From contig NZ_JAQFIF010000021.1 in assembly GCF_029504395.1 (NCBI RefSeq), positions 1-48,823 of the forward strand: a stretch of DNA of 48,823 nucleotides, given 5' to 3'. The DNA is from Arthrobacter sp. ES3-54. Lineage in GTDB: Bacteria > Actinomycetota > Actinomycetes > Actinomycetales > Micrococcaceae. Of the stretch, positions 24,030-32,454 are shown piece by piece (the stretch's first letter is position 1; every line of letters begins with the position of its first letter). A model generated the notes under the pieces. That model had not been told where the DNA came from, ran no database searches, and saw only the letters and a list, made by a program, of their open reading frames with translations. A program made the position numbers and the translations under genes.

Positions 24030-24665
24030 ATGGAAGATCCAACAACCATTGCGCTGAACCTGACGTTTTTCGGGACCCTCGGCGTGGCGTTCGTCATGTT
24101 CCTCGGCCTCTTTATGGTCTTCGCCGCCACGCTCGTGCTCGCAGGGATCGGCCGGCTGGCGGCAGTCATTGTCCTGGCCGCCGCCGGGCTCCTCCGCGAA
24201 GGCCCCGCCATGCGGGAAGATCGGGCCCGGGAAGATCGGACCCGAAACGAGCCGGCCAAGGCCGCACAGCCCGCGCGCCCGGCCGCGACGAAGAAGCCTC
24301 GCCCCCCTGCCCGGAATGCAGGCAAGAAGGAGCCGGCGTTGTCGCCGGAGTGGGCGGCCGCCGTGGCCCGGGCAGATGCCCGCGCTGCCGCAAGGGCCAG
24401 GGCCGAAGCCGGCCGGGCCGTCCGTGTCACCGTCCGGGACCTGCCCAACCCCATGGCACCGGCACGGGACATCAAGGAAGTCTCAGCCCTCGTGCAGTCG
24501 GCCACGGACACCAACGGAACACTTGGCGCCGTCCCGCGGGCGTTCCAAAAGCCGCCCATGCCCGCGGCAAACTGCCTGCTGGATACCGGCTCCCTCGTGT
24601 CGCTGCGCGGCAGCCAGCCGGCCGGGAAGGCCAAACAGCCGGCCCAGGAGCGCAAGGCCGGCTGA
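24030..24665 (+). CDS. Membrane-anchored basic, Ala/Pro-rich protein of unknown function
   Basis: The 211-residue protein begins MEDPTTIALNLTFFGTL. It has one or two hydrophobic helices (about 8-60, with LFMVFAATLVLAGIGRLA) and then a long Ala/Arg/Pro/Lys-rich, probably disordered tail. I chose the ATG at 24030 (AGGAGAGG upstream). The hydrophobic part resembles the protein at 19958-20296. It is followed 40 bases later by the aldo/keto reductase gene, possibly one transcript. Confidence 0.7.
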   Translation: MEDPTTIALNLTFFGTLGVAFVMFLGLFMVFAATLVLAGIGRLAAVIVLAAAGLLREGPAMREDRAREDRTRNEPAKAAQPARPAATKKPRPPARNAGKKEPALSPEWAAAVARADARAAARARAEAGRAVRVTVRDLPNPMAPARDIKEVSALVQSATDTNGTLGAVPRAFQKPPMPAANCLLDTGSLVSLRGSQPAGKAKQPAQERKAG

Positions 24666-24705
24666 GCCCTTACCCCGGGCAGGCAAGTCCGCTACGTTGG
24701 AACCC

Positions 24706-25710
24706 ATGGAATTCAGATACCTCGGGAACAGCGGCTTCAAGATTTCAGAAATCACGTTTGGCAACTGGCTGACCCATGGCTCCCAGGTGGAGAACGACGT
24801 CGCCACCCAGTGCGTCCGGGCCGCGCTCGACGCCGGTATCAGCACCTTCGACACGGCGGACGTCTACGCCAACACCGCGGCTGAGACGGTCCTCGGCTCA
24901 GCCTTGAAGGACGAGCGCCGGGAGTCGCTGGAAATCTTCACCAAGGTCTTCGGCCCCACCGGGCCGAAGGGCCACAACGATCTTGGCCTGTCCCGCAAGC
25001 ACATCATGGAATCCATCAACGGCTCCCTCAGGCGGCTGCAGACCGACTACGTGGACCTCTACCAGGCCCACCGCTACGACTACGAGACGCCGCTGGAAGA
25101 GGCCATGCAGGCCTTCGCGGACATCGTGCGGCAGGGCAAGGCCTTGTACATCGGGGTCAGCGAGTGGACGGCCAACCAGATACGCGATGGCCATGCCCTC
25201 GCCAACGAACTGGGCTTCCAGCTAATCTCCAACCAGCCGCAGTACTCCATGCTGTGGCGGGTGATCGAGGCCGAGGTGATTCCGGCGTCGAAAGAGCTGG
25301 GCCTGTCCCAGATCGTCTGGTCCCCGATCGCGCAGGGCGTACTGAGCGGCAAATACCACCCCGGCAAGCCGGCCCCCGAGGGCAGCCGCGCCACGGATTC
25401 CAAGGGCGGTTCGCGGATGATCGAGCGCTGGATGTCCAACGAGGTCCTCACCGGCGTCCAGCAGCTCAAGCCGATTGCGGAGGAGGCCGGGCTGACCATG
25501 GCGCAGCTCAGCATCGCCTGGGTGCTGCAGAACAAGAACGTGGCCTCGGCGATCATGGGCGCGTCCCGGCCGGAGCAGATCGAGAAAAACGTGGCGGCCG
25601 CGGGCGTGAAGCTGGACGCCGTGATCATGGATAAGATCGACGCCGTCATCGGCCCGCTGGCCGAACGCGACCCCGCGCAGACCAAATCACCCGCCTCGCG
25701 CGAGGCCTAG
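24706..25710 (+). CDS. Aldo/keto reductase (Kv-beta/YghZ-like)
   Basis: The 334-residue protein is a NADPH-dependent (beta/alpha)8-barrel aldo/keto reductase. The catalytic tetrad appears as D49, Y54, K80 and H122 in FDTADVY, FTKVFG and QAHRYD. The C-terminal cofactor-binding part contains ASAIMGASRPEQIEKNV. The ATG at 24706 begins the conserved MEFRYLGNSGFKISEI; the longer frame from 24169 runs through the previous gene. Substrate unknown. Confidence 0.92.
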   Translation: MEFRYLGNSGFKISEITFGNWLTHGSQVENDVATQCVRAALDAGISTFDTADVYANTAAETVLGSALKDERRESLEIFTKVFGPTGPKGHNDLGLSRKHIMESINGSLRRLQTDYVDLYQAHRYDYETPLEEAMQAFADIVRQGKALYIGVSEWTANQIRDGHALANELGFQLISNQPQYSMLWRVIEAEVIPASKELGLSQIVWSPIAQGVLSGKYHPGKPAPEGSRATDSKGGSRMIERWMSNEVLTGVQQLKPIAEEAGLTMAQLSIAWVLQNKNVASAIMGASRPEQIEKNVAAAGVKLDAVIMDKIDAVIGPLAERDPAQTKSPASREA

Positions 25711-25714
25711 GCCC

Positions 25715-26569
25715 ATGCCCAACGCGCCCGAGCTCGCCGTCACCGGATCCACCGGCCACCTGGGCGGCCTGGTGGCCAGGCTGCTGGCCGCGGCCGGAAG
25801 CGGGCAACGGCTCCTGGTGCGGGACGTCGCCCGGGCACCTGAGCTCGAAAATGCCGTCGCCTTCGTGACCACATACGCCGATCAGGACCGGACGAAGGCT
25901 TCGCTGGTCGGCGCGAAAACGCTGTTCATGGTCTCCGCCGCCGAGGCCGAGGACCGGCTGCAGCAGCACCACGCCTTCGTCGACGCGGCGGCCGCAGCGG
26001 GTGTCCAGCACATCGTCTACACCTCGTTCTTCGGCGCGGCGCCGGACTCCACGTTCACCCTGGGCCGGGACCACTTCGCGACGGAGGAGCGCATCAAGGC
26101 CTCCGGCATGGACTATACGTTCCTTCGCGACAACTTCTACCTGGACTTCCTGCCGCTGCTGGCCGGGGAAGACGGCGTCATCCGCGGCCCGGCCGGGAAC
26201 GGCGTGATGGCGGCCGTGGCGCGGGCGGACGTTGCCCGCTCGGCCGTTACCGTGTTGCGGGACCCGGCCCTGCACGTGGGACGGACCTATGATCTGACGG
26301 GCCCGGAAAACATCTCGCTGGCCCGCGGCGCGGAGCTCCTGACCGCCGGAACCGGCCGGGCCATCACCTTCCACAACGAGACCCTGGAGGAGGCCTACGC
26401 GTCCCGCGCCGCCTACGGTGCGCCGCCGTGGCAGGTGGACGCCTGGGTGAGCACGTACACGGCCATCGCGGCCGGCGAACTGGCCGGCCCGACGTCGGCG
26501 GTTCATGAGCTTACGGGCCGCGAACCGCTGAGCCTCGAGCAGTTCCTGGCTGAGGCGCACACGCTGTAG
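25715..26569 (+). CDS. NmrA-type NAD(P)-binding protein (SDR, quinone oxidoreductase-like)
   Basis: The 284-residue atypical SDR starts with TGSTGHLGGLVARLL, the Rossmann glycine motif, and has VQHIVYTSFFGAAPDSTFT and the FLRDNFYLDFLP block of NmrA/QorB proteins. The ATG lies 4 bases after the aldo/keto reductase stop, so the two genes are probably co-transcribed. A NAD(P)H:quinone reductase or a redox sensor is possible. Confidence 0.87.
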   Translation: MPNAPELAVTGSTGHLGGLVARLLAAAGSGQRLLVRDVARAPELENAVAFVTTYADQDRTKASLVGAKTLFMVSAAEAEDRLQQHHAFVDAAAAAGVQHIVYTSFFGAAPDSTFTLGRDHFATEERIKASGMDYTFLRDNFYLDFLPLLAGEDGVIRGPAGNGVMAAVARADVARSAVTVLRDPALHVGRTYDLTGPENISLARGAELLTAGTGRAITFHNETLEEAYASRAAYGAPPWQVDAWVSTYTAIAAGELAGPTSAVHELTGREPLSLEQFLAEAHTL

Positions 26570-26704
26570 CCCGCGGGCCGGCGTCCTCGCCGGACCTGAC
26601 GGGCCGGCCTGTCCCGGTGTTGACGGTTTCCGAGCTGCGGCGTAGACCTGATTTCAGGTGACACCGGCCAGCAACGGGCCGATGCGGAGAAGAATCGCAA
26701 CGCC

Positions 26705-27838
26705 ATGCCAAAGCAAATGTCCAGACACTCCGGCGTCCTGAAAAGTCCGCGGCGACAGGACCGGAGACTCGCGCCGCATTCCGGGGAGCCGAGCCACGGC
26801 CCGCTGACAGCGGACGAGCTCCAGCTCGCCGTGCGGAATCATTCCATGCCGCTAGAGGCCCTGCAGATCGATACCACTCCGCCCGGGCTGCACTACGTGC
26901 TCACCCACTTCGACATCCCCTTCATCGACGTTGAGCACTGGCATCTGCAGATCGGCGGCGCGGTGCAGCGGGCCGTGGAGTTGAGCATGCGGGCCCTGCG
27001 CCGGGCACCGAGCATCACCCTCCCGGTCACCCTGGAGTGCGCCGGCAACGGCCGGTCCCTGCTGCGGCCCCGCCCGTTGAGCCAACCGTGGGTCCTGGAG
27101 GGAGTCGGCACCGCGGTGTGGACCGGCGTCCCGCTGGCCTACCTGCTGACCCAGGCCGGTGTGGAGGACGACGCCGTCGAGGTGCTGTTCACCGGGGCGG
27201 ACTCCGGTGTCCAGGGCGGTGTCGCCCAGCAGTTCGCCCGGAGCCTTCCGATCGGCGAGGCCCTGCGGCCCGACGTCGTGCTCGCCTACCGGATGAACGG
27301 CGCAGACCTGCCGCCGCAGCACGGCTATCCGCTCCGGCTGGTGGTGCCCGGCTGGTACGGCATGGCGAGCGTGAAGTGGCTGTCTTCGATCAGGGTCCTG
27401 ACCAAACCCTATGCCGGGTTCCAGCAGGCCGTGGCGTACCGCTACCAGCAGGATGCCGACGATCCCGGCACCCCGGTCACGTGGATCAAGGTCCGCTCGC
27501 TCATGGTTCCCCCGGGCGTCCCGGACTTCTTCACCCGGAGCCGGATCCTGCCCCGCGGACCGGTGATGCTGACCGGCCGGGCGTGGTCCGGGCAGGGCGC
27601 CGTGCAGCGCGTCGACGTCGGGATCGACGGAAAGTGGGCCCCGGCCCATCTGGAGCACCCGGCCGCGCCGTTCGCCTGGTGCGCGTGGTCGCTGCCCTGG
27701 GTGGCCGATCCCGGCGAACACGAGCTCTCCTGCCGCGCCACCGATTCCAGTGGCGCGGTGCAGCCGCTGGAACCGACGTGGAACTACCAGGGCATGGGCA
27801 ACAACGTGGTGCAGCGGGTCAGGGTCAGCGTGGAGTAG
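26705..27838 (+). CDS. Sulfite-oxidase-like molybdopterin oxidoreductase
   Basis: The 377-residue protein has the oxidoreductase molybdopterin-binding domain. The cysteine that should ligate molybdenum is C112 in LECAGNGRS, and the molybdopterin-binding GYPLRLVVPGWYG follows. The C-terminal half is the Mo-co dimerisation domain with GRAWSG and EPTWNYQGMGNN. No twin-arginine signal is seen, so a cytoplasmic sulfite oxidase or related enzyme is likely. No heme partner is adjacent. Confidence 0.9.
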   Translation: MPKQMSRHSGVLKSPRRQDRRLAPHSGEPSHGPLTADELQLAVRNHSMPLEALQIDTTPPGLHYVLTHFDIPFIDVEHWHLQIGGAVQRAVELSMRALRRAPSITLPVTLECAGNGRSLLRPRPLSQPWVLEGVGTAVWTGVPLAYLLTQAGVEDDAVEVLFTGADSGVQGGVAQQFARSLPIGEALRPDVVLAYRMNGADLPPQHGYPLRLVVPGWYGMASVKWLSSIRVLTKPYAGFQQAVAYRYQQDADDPGTPVTWIKVRSLMVPPGVPDFFTRSRILPRGPVMLTGRAWSGQGAVQRVDVGIDGKWAPAHLEHPAAPFAWCAWSLPWVADPGEHELSCRATDSSGAVQPLEPTWNYQGMGNNVVQRVRVSVE

Positions 27839-27871
27839 TGCCCGCGGTACGGGGACTTGGCGTGCGGGTGC

Positions 27872-28073
27872 TTAGCGGCCACGCCGCAGGTGCTCCGCAT
27901 TCAGTTCGTCCAGTTCCCCGTCCGTGAGGTCATCGAAGCCGCGGGCTTCGTGTTCGAGCGCCTTGTTCAGCCGGTCGACCCCCCGTGGCGGGAGGGCGGC
28001 CGGGCCAGGGAGATCGGCTTCCCCAGCCCGATCAGCAGAGGCACCACGAAGAGCAGCAGGGAAATCTTGAGCG
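27872..28073 (-). pseudogene. Unidentified coding remnants joined to the dhaK fragment
   Basis: Past the truncated kinase, the minus strand carries two coding-like tails in different frames. One reads a hydrophobic KISLLLFVVPLLIGLGK and stops within the region. The other ends in a charged helical tail with LTDGELDELNAEHLRRGR and a stop at 27872. Neither has a start of its own. They look like 3' ends of two lost genes, left when a deletion removed the rest. I do not recognise either family. Confidence 0.5.
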
Positions 28074-28265
28074 TTAAGGCCCACCGAAGCTGTGCGGGTA
28101 GTGCCCCGAGCCGCCGCCGGCCAGCACGGCCACCTTCGGCTGGCGGGGCCGGTGCCGGCGGACAGCGCCGCCGGGCACCTGGCGCACCAGGTTCGCATGG
28201 ACGTCGCAGAAGCCGGCGAGGGCCTCCTCGGCGAAGTCTGACGGGTTGTTAAATATTCTGGTCAT
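28074..28265 (-). pseudogene. Truncated dihydroxyacetone-kinase DhaK domain
   Basis: A 63-codon frame starts MTRIFNNPSDFAEEALAGF and includes VAVLAGGGSGHYP, the N-terminus of the DhaK family of dihydroxyacetone or erythrulose kinases. An intact protein has more than 320 residues; here it stops about 5 residues after the GGGSGHYP motif. The catalytic His and the rest are absent. The gene is 60 bases downstream of the SDR gene, on the same strand, so the kinase was probably once part of this operon. The remnant may still be transcribed. Confidence 0.85.
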
Positions 28266-28325
28266 CGTGGGCTCTCTCGGCTGCGTACGGTCGTCTGACG
28301 CTCGATCTACTGAACAGTGTGGCTG

Positions 28326-29099
28326 CTAGTGGATGTGGCTTCCGCCGTTGATGTCGATGGTGGTTCCGGTGAGGTAGGCGGATTCCTCGGAGGACAGGAA
28401 CGTGATGACAGCAGCGATTTCCTCGGTGCTGGCGTTGCGGCCCAGCGGGATGCCGGCGTTGATGGCCGCCTCCTGCTCATCCGTGCTGCCTACGCGGATG
28501 TTGGTGTCCACGGCGCCGGGGGTGATGGCATTGACGGTCACGCCGGTGCTGCCGATTTCACGGGCCAGGGCCTTGGTGAAGCCCAGGATGGCGGCCTTGG
28601 CTGCGGAGTACGGGACCTTGCCGAAGACGCCGCCGCCGCGCTGGGCGGAGACGGAGGACATGTTCACGATCCTGCCCCAGCCGCTGGCGATCATGTCCGG
28701 CAGGAAGGCCTTCGTCACCAGGTAGGTTCCGGTGGCATTCACGGCCATGACCTTGTTCCAGAGGTCCAGTGTGGTCTCGAGGAACGGCACCGGGGAGGTG
28801 ATGCCGGCGATGTTGGCCAGGGCGCCGACGGCGGGGAGGCTGCCGGAGCTGACCTCTGCGGCCACGGCGTTGTACGCGGCTGTCACGGAGTCCTCGCTGA
28901 CGACGTCGACCTCGTAGCCAAACGCCGGAACGTTGAACTCGTTGCCGATCTCGGCTGCGACTTTGGCGGACTTCTCGCCGTCGAGGTCCAGGATCACCAC
29001 GGCCCAGCCCTGGCTGGCGTAGCGGCGGGCGGTGGTGATGCCGATGCCCCGGTCCGAGGTTGCCCCGGTGAGGACGGCGGTGCGCTGGATGGTGCTCAT
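28326..29099 (-). CDS. SDR-family sugar or polyol dehydrogenase
   Basis: The 257-residue classical short-chain dehydrogenase has TGATSDRGIG at 11-20 (cofactor site), NIAG in the middle, the catalytic S148/S149, Y164 and K168 (YSAAK), and GAVDTNIR near the C-terminus. Aspartates in LDLD (37-40) suggest NAD preference. I chose the ATG at 29099. In the context of a DhaK-type kinase remnant, a TIM-barrel isomerase and a transketolase, a polyol such as threitol or erythritol is a possible substrate; this is inference from D-threitol pathways in mycobacteria. Confidence 0.9.
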   Translation of the reverse strand: MSTIQRTAVLTGATSDRGIGITTARRYASQGWAVVILDLDGEKSAKVAAEIGNEFNVPAFGYEVDVVSEDSVTAAYNAVAAEVSSGSLPAVGALANIAGITSPVPFLETTLDLWNKVMAVNATGTYLVTKAFLPDMIASGWGRIVNMSSVSAQRGGGVFGKVPYSAAKAAILGFTKALAREIGSTGVTVNAITPGAVDTNIRVGSTDEQEAAINAGIPLGRNASTEEIAAVITFLSSEESAYLTGTTIDINGGSHIH

Positions 29100-29135
29100 G
29101 ATGCTCCTTGATTGGGTGTTGTGTCTATTGATGGG

Positions 29136-29195
29136 ATCGATTGCTCCACAAGCGCCGTTTTGATGGTCCAAAACGGCCGCTACGGAGCAACCGAT
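29136..29195 (-). repeat. Hairpin between the isomerase and SDR genes
   Basis: Outer arms ATCGATTGCTCC (29136-29147) and GGAGCAACCGAT (29184-29195) pair with one mismatch. Inner arms GCCGTTTT (29154-29161) and AAAACGGC (29170-29177) pair perfectly. The structure fills the gap between the isomerase stop and the SDR start and would sit in the shared transcript, where it could influence mRNA stability or termination. Confidence 0.75.
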
Positions 29196-29197
29196 AG

Positions 29198-30022
29198 TCA
29201 GATGAGGTCTGTGATGAAGCTGGCGGCCTTGGCGGCCGCGGCCGGGCGTTCCCCGTGGGTGACGTCCCGGGTCTCCAGCTCCAGGGAGAAGTGGCCGGTG
29301 TAGCCATCGGCCGCGAGGGCGGCCAGTCCGGCGGCGAAATCGGCCTGGCCGTTGCCGATGCTGAGGTTGATGTTCCCCGGCACGGCATCGCGCAGGTGGA
29401 CGTGGGCGATCCGGCCCTGATGGCGTGTGAGGTAGTCCAGCGGGTCCTCGCCGGCGGCCACGATATGGCTGAAGTCCATAACGATCCCGACGCCGGAGCC
29501 GGCCAGCCGCTGGGCCAGCAGTTCCGCGCGCTCCACGTTCCAGCAGAACCGCAGGAAGTGCAGTGATTCGGTCCAGAGTTCGACGCCGAACCCGTCCGCC
29601 CACTGCTTGGCGGCGATGAGTTGCCCGGCAACGGTGTCCAGGTCCTCGTCGAGGCCGCGGACGGGCTCGCGGCCGAGGGCGCCGCAGGGCAGGACCAAGG
29701 CCTTGGCGCCGGTGCCGGCCGCCAGAGTGAGGAGGGCGTCAAGGTGCCGGTCCCGCGCTGACTGTGCGTCGGCGTCGAGCACGGCGTTCAGGTCCCCAAT
29801 GTCCCCGTTGACCGACCGGACCCGCAGCCCGGAGGCGACGACCTCGGCCGTCACGGCGCTGACGGCATCGGCGTCGAGGTCGTAGGGAACGTGGTCGCAC
29901 ACTCCGGGGAGGGCTCCGAGATCTATTTCCTCGAAGCCGAGGTCCGCGATGGTGCGCAGGGCCTCGGGCAGGTCTTGGTGGCGGAAGCTGATGGACGAGC
30001 AGCCCAGTCGGGAATTGAACAT
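29198..30022 (-). CDS. Sugar phosphate isomerase/epimerase (TIM-barrel, AP endonuclease 2-like)
   Basis: The 274-residue protein has the xylose-isomerase-like TIM-barrel fold. Conserved features include LGFEEIDLGALPGVCD, the metal-site WTESLHFLRF, VMDFSHIVAAGEDP, and IAHVHLRDAVPGN. I chose the ATG at 30022 (GAGGA upstream), since the extra N-terminus in the longer frame overlaps the operator region. It heads a minus-strand operon with the SDR and the dhaK remnant, divergent from the transporter. Probable keto-aldose isomerase or epimerase acting on a sugar or its phosphate. Confidence 0.88.
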   Translation of the reverse strand: MFNSRLGCSSISFRHQDLPEALRTIADLGFEEIDLGALPGVCDHVPYDLDADAVSAVTAEVVASGLRVRSVNGDIGDLNAVLDADAQSARDRHLDALLTLAAGTGAKALVLPCGALGREPVRGLDEDLDTVAGQLIAAKQWADGFGVELWTESLHFLRFCWNVERAELLAQRLAGSGVGIVMDFSHIVAAGEDPLDYLTRHQGRIAHVHLRDAVPGNINLSIGNGQADFAAGLAALAADGYTGHFSLELETRDVTHGERPAAAAKAASFITDLI

Positions 30023-30069
30023 CGTCGTTGATCCTCTGGTCGCGCCCGGAGGCGGTGGTGATATGGACC

Positions 30070-30164
30070 ACACTACAAATTCAACTGTCAACAGTCAACC
30101 TTTGAAGTTGACTGTTGACATTGTTTATGGCGCGGGTCACACTGGCATATCATTTGTTAACAGT
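30070..30164. promoter_or_regulatory. Divergent promoter with three ACTGT-N2-ACAGT operators
   Basis: Operator-like sites lie at 30084-30095 (ACTGTCAACAGT, full match), 30111-30122 (ACTGTTGACATT, partial) and 30153-30164 (TTTGTTAACAGT, 10 of 12). The first two also form a larger 14-bp inverted repeat (30086-30099 with 30107-30120). A minus-strand promoter fits TTGACT (30093-30098) and TAGTGT (30070-30075) with a 17-base spacer. A plus-strand -35 TTGACA (30115-30120) overlaps site 2, though its -10 (CACACT) is weak. Sites overlap promoter elements for both directions. The same motif occurs before the GntR gene. Confidence 0.82.
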
Positions 30165-30214
30165 CGACAGTGCCGGTGCGGAAGCGTCGGCAGCTCTCTT
30201 CGAAAGGGATTGAC

Positions 30215-31552
30215 ATGAGCAACGAAGCTCTCACCATGCGGGGCCCGGTGCACGGCACGAAAGAGGCCCGGCGCGTCGCGATCGGCTCCGGCGTCGGCGC
30301 CGTCATCGAAACTTATGACTTCATCGGTTTCGGTACGGCCGCGGCCCTGTACTTCGGCACGGCGTTCTTCCCCACCGGCGATCCGGTGACGGGAACTCTC
30401 GCCGCGTTCGCCACGCTTGGCGTGGGGTTTGCGGCCCGCCCGATCGGCGGCATCATCGGTGGCCATCTCGGCGACAAGCTCGGCCGCAAGCCCGTCCTCG
30501 TGGCCTCGCTGATCCTGATGGGCGTCGCCACCTTCCTGATCGGCCTGCTCCCCACCTACAGCCAGGTCGGCCTGCTCGCACCCGCTTTGCTCGTGTTCGT
30601 CCGCATCGTCCAGGGCCTGGCCTTCGGTGCGGAATGGGGCGGCGCGATCCTCATGAGCTACGAGCACGCACCCTGGAAGTCAAAGGGGAAATACACCGGC
30701 ATCGTGCAGGCCGGCTTCCCGGTGGGGCTGCTGCTGGCCAACCTCGTGTTCCTGGTCAGCGTGAACCTCGGCGGCGAACTGGCCTGGCGAATTCCCTTCC
30801 TTGCCAGCATCGTGCTCGTAATCGTCGGCCTCATCATCCGCTCCAAGGTTCCCGAGTCCCCCGTCTTTGACGAGGTCAAGGACAGCGGCGCCATCGTGAA
30901 GTCACCCATCGTCGAGGTCATCAGGACCGACTGGCGCAATATCGTAAAGGGCATCGGCCTCCGCATCGCCGAGACCGCAGGCTACGCCGTCTCCGTCACC
31001 TACATGATTTCCTACCTGAACAGCCAGCACCTGGCCGACAAGACCCAGACACTCGTGGCCTTGTGCATCGCCTCCGCCATCGGCATCTTCGCAACCCAGG
31101 CCTGGGCCCGGCTGACGGACAGGATCGGCCGCCGGCCGCTCTACATCTGGTCCACAGCCTTCGCCGTACTGTTCGCCGTCCCGATGTTCCTGCTGGTCAA
31201 CACCGGCCTGTTCATCTTCATCATCGCCACCCTCGTGATCTCCTACGCCGTCTGCCAGAACTCCCTGGCCGGCGCCCAGGGCGCCTGGTTCCCGGAGCTC
31301 TTCCAGGCCAAGACCCGCGCCTCCGGCGCCTCGCTGGCCTACCAGATCTCCGCCATGGTCTCCGGCTTCACCCCGTTCATCACCACGCTGCTGTTCGTCA
31401 GCTTCGGGTGGATGGGACCGGCGCTGCTCTTCGGCACCTACGCCGCAATCGGACTGTGGGCCGCCGTCGCCACCCGTGAAACCTGGGGCAAGCGCGAGCG
31501 CAAGCTCGCGGACGAGGCCACCAAAAACACCCCGCAGGCGGTGAACGCCTGA
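30215..31552 (+). CDS. MFS transporter, metabolite:H+ symporter type
   Basis: The 445-residue transporter has 12 predicted membrane segments. It shows the MHS subfamily signatures: GAVIETYDFIGFGTAAALYF at the first helix, GHLGDKLGRKPVL in the loop between helices 2 and 3, and RIVQGLAFGAEWGGA. I chose the ATG at 30215. MHS members import carboxylates, betaine or other polar metabolites. The ATG of the transketolase gene overlaps its stop, so transporter and transketolase are one operon; the substrate is probably the compound catabolised here. Confidence 0.92.
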   Translation: MSNEALTMRGPVHGTKEARRVAIGSGVGAVIETYDFIGFGTAAALYFGTAFFPTGDPVTGTLAAFATLGVGFAARPIGGIIGGHLGDKLGRKPVLVASLILMGVATFLIGLLPTYSQVGLLAPALLVFVRIVQGLAFGAEWGGAILMSYEHAPWKSKGKYTGIVQAGFPVGLLLANLVFLVSVNLGGELAWRIPFLASIVLVIVGLIIRSKVPESPVFDEVKDSGAIVKSPIVEVIRTDWRNIVKGIGLRIAETAGYAVSVTYMISYLNSQHLADKTQTLVALCIASAIGIFATQAWARLTDRIGRRPLYIWSTAFAVLFAVPMFLLVNTGLFIFIIATLVISYAVCQNSLAGAQGAWFPELFQAKTRASGASLAYQISAMVSGFTPFITTLLFVSFGWMGPALLFGTYAAIGLWAAVATRETWGKRERKLADEATKNTPQAVNA

Positions 31553-32454
31553 TGGCCGCCATCGACGAACTGCACAAGCCCGGCAAGATCTCCGGCGAAT
31601 CAGCAACGGAGCGGACTGCACGGGTCCAGGCGGCAGCCTTCCGGATCCGGCACCACGCACTGACCATGGGCGAGGTCCAGGGCCAGGGCTATGTCGGCCA
31701 GGCCCTCGGCGCGGCCGACATGTTCGCCGCTGTCTACGCGGACCAGCTCAGGTTCCGCGCCGAGAACCCCGAGTGGGAGGAACGTGACCGGTTCCTGCTC
31801 TCCACCGGCCACTACGCGATCGGACACTACGCGGCTCTCGCCGAGGCCGGAATCATCCCCGTCAAGGAGCTCGAGACCTACGGCTCGGATAATTCCCGGC
31901 TGCCGATGTCAGGGATGTCCACCTACACCCCCGGCATGGAGATTTCCGGTGGCTCCCTTGGCCACGGTCTCTCCATCGCCGTCGGCGCCGCCCTGGGCCT
32001 GCGGTACCAGGGCTCGGCCGCCCGCGTCTACAACTTCCTCTCCGACGGCGAACTCGACGAAGGCTCCACGTGGGAGGCCGCAATGGGCGCCCACCACCAC
32101 CAGCTCGGCAACCTGACCGCCATGGTGGACATCAACGCCCTGCAGGCCGACGGCAAGACGGACACCGTGCTGCGCACCGAGCCCGTCACCGAGAAATGGG
32201 AAGCCTTCGGCTGGTACACCCAGCGCGTGGACGGGAACGACGTCGGCGCGCTGCTGGCCGCATTCGACAACGCAGCCGCCCAAGCCGCCGCCGTCGGACG
32301 TCCTTCCGTGATCCTGTGCGACACCAAGGTGGGCCGCGGCGTCCCGCTCCTGGAAGATCGCGAAAAAGCCCACTTCATGCGCATTGAGGAACACGAATGG
32401 CAGATCTGCCGCGAACAACTCAGCGCAGGATACGAAAGGAAGCCCGAACGATGA
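31552..32454 (+). CDS. Transketolase, N-terminal (TPP-binding) subunit
   Basis: The 300-residue protein is the N-terminal half of a split transketolase. The TPP diphosphate/Mg motif is SDGELDEGSTWEAAMG, where the first residue is Ser rather than the usual Gly, followed about 15 residues later by VDIN. Other blocks are MSTYTPGMEISGGSLGHGL and DTKVGRGVP. It starts at the TGATG overlap with the transporter stop and overlaps the C-terminal subunit by four bases. The split form is known from other actinobacteria. Confidence 0.93.
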   Translation: MAAIDELHKPGKISGESATERTARVQAAAFRIRHHALTMGEVQGQGYVGQALGAADMFAAVYADQLRFRAENPEWEERDRFLLSTGHYAIGHYAALAEAGIIPVKELETYGSDNSRLPMSGMSTYTPGMEISGGSLGHGLSIAVGAALGLRYQGSAARVYNFLSDGELDEGSTWEAAMGAHHHQLGNLTAMVDINALQADGKTDTVLRTEPVTEKWEAFGWYTQRVDGNDVGALLAAFDNAAAQAAAVGRPSVILCDTKVGRGVPLLEDREKAHFMRIEEHEWQICREQLSAGYERKPER

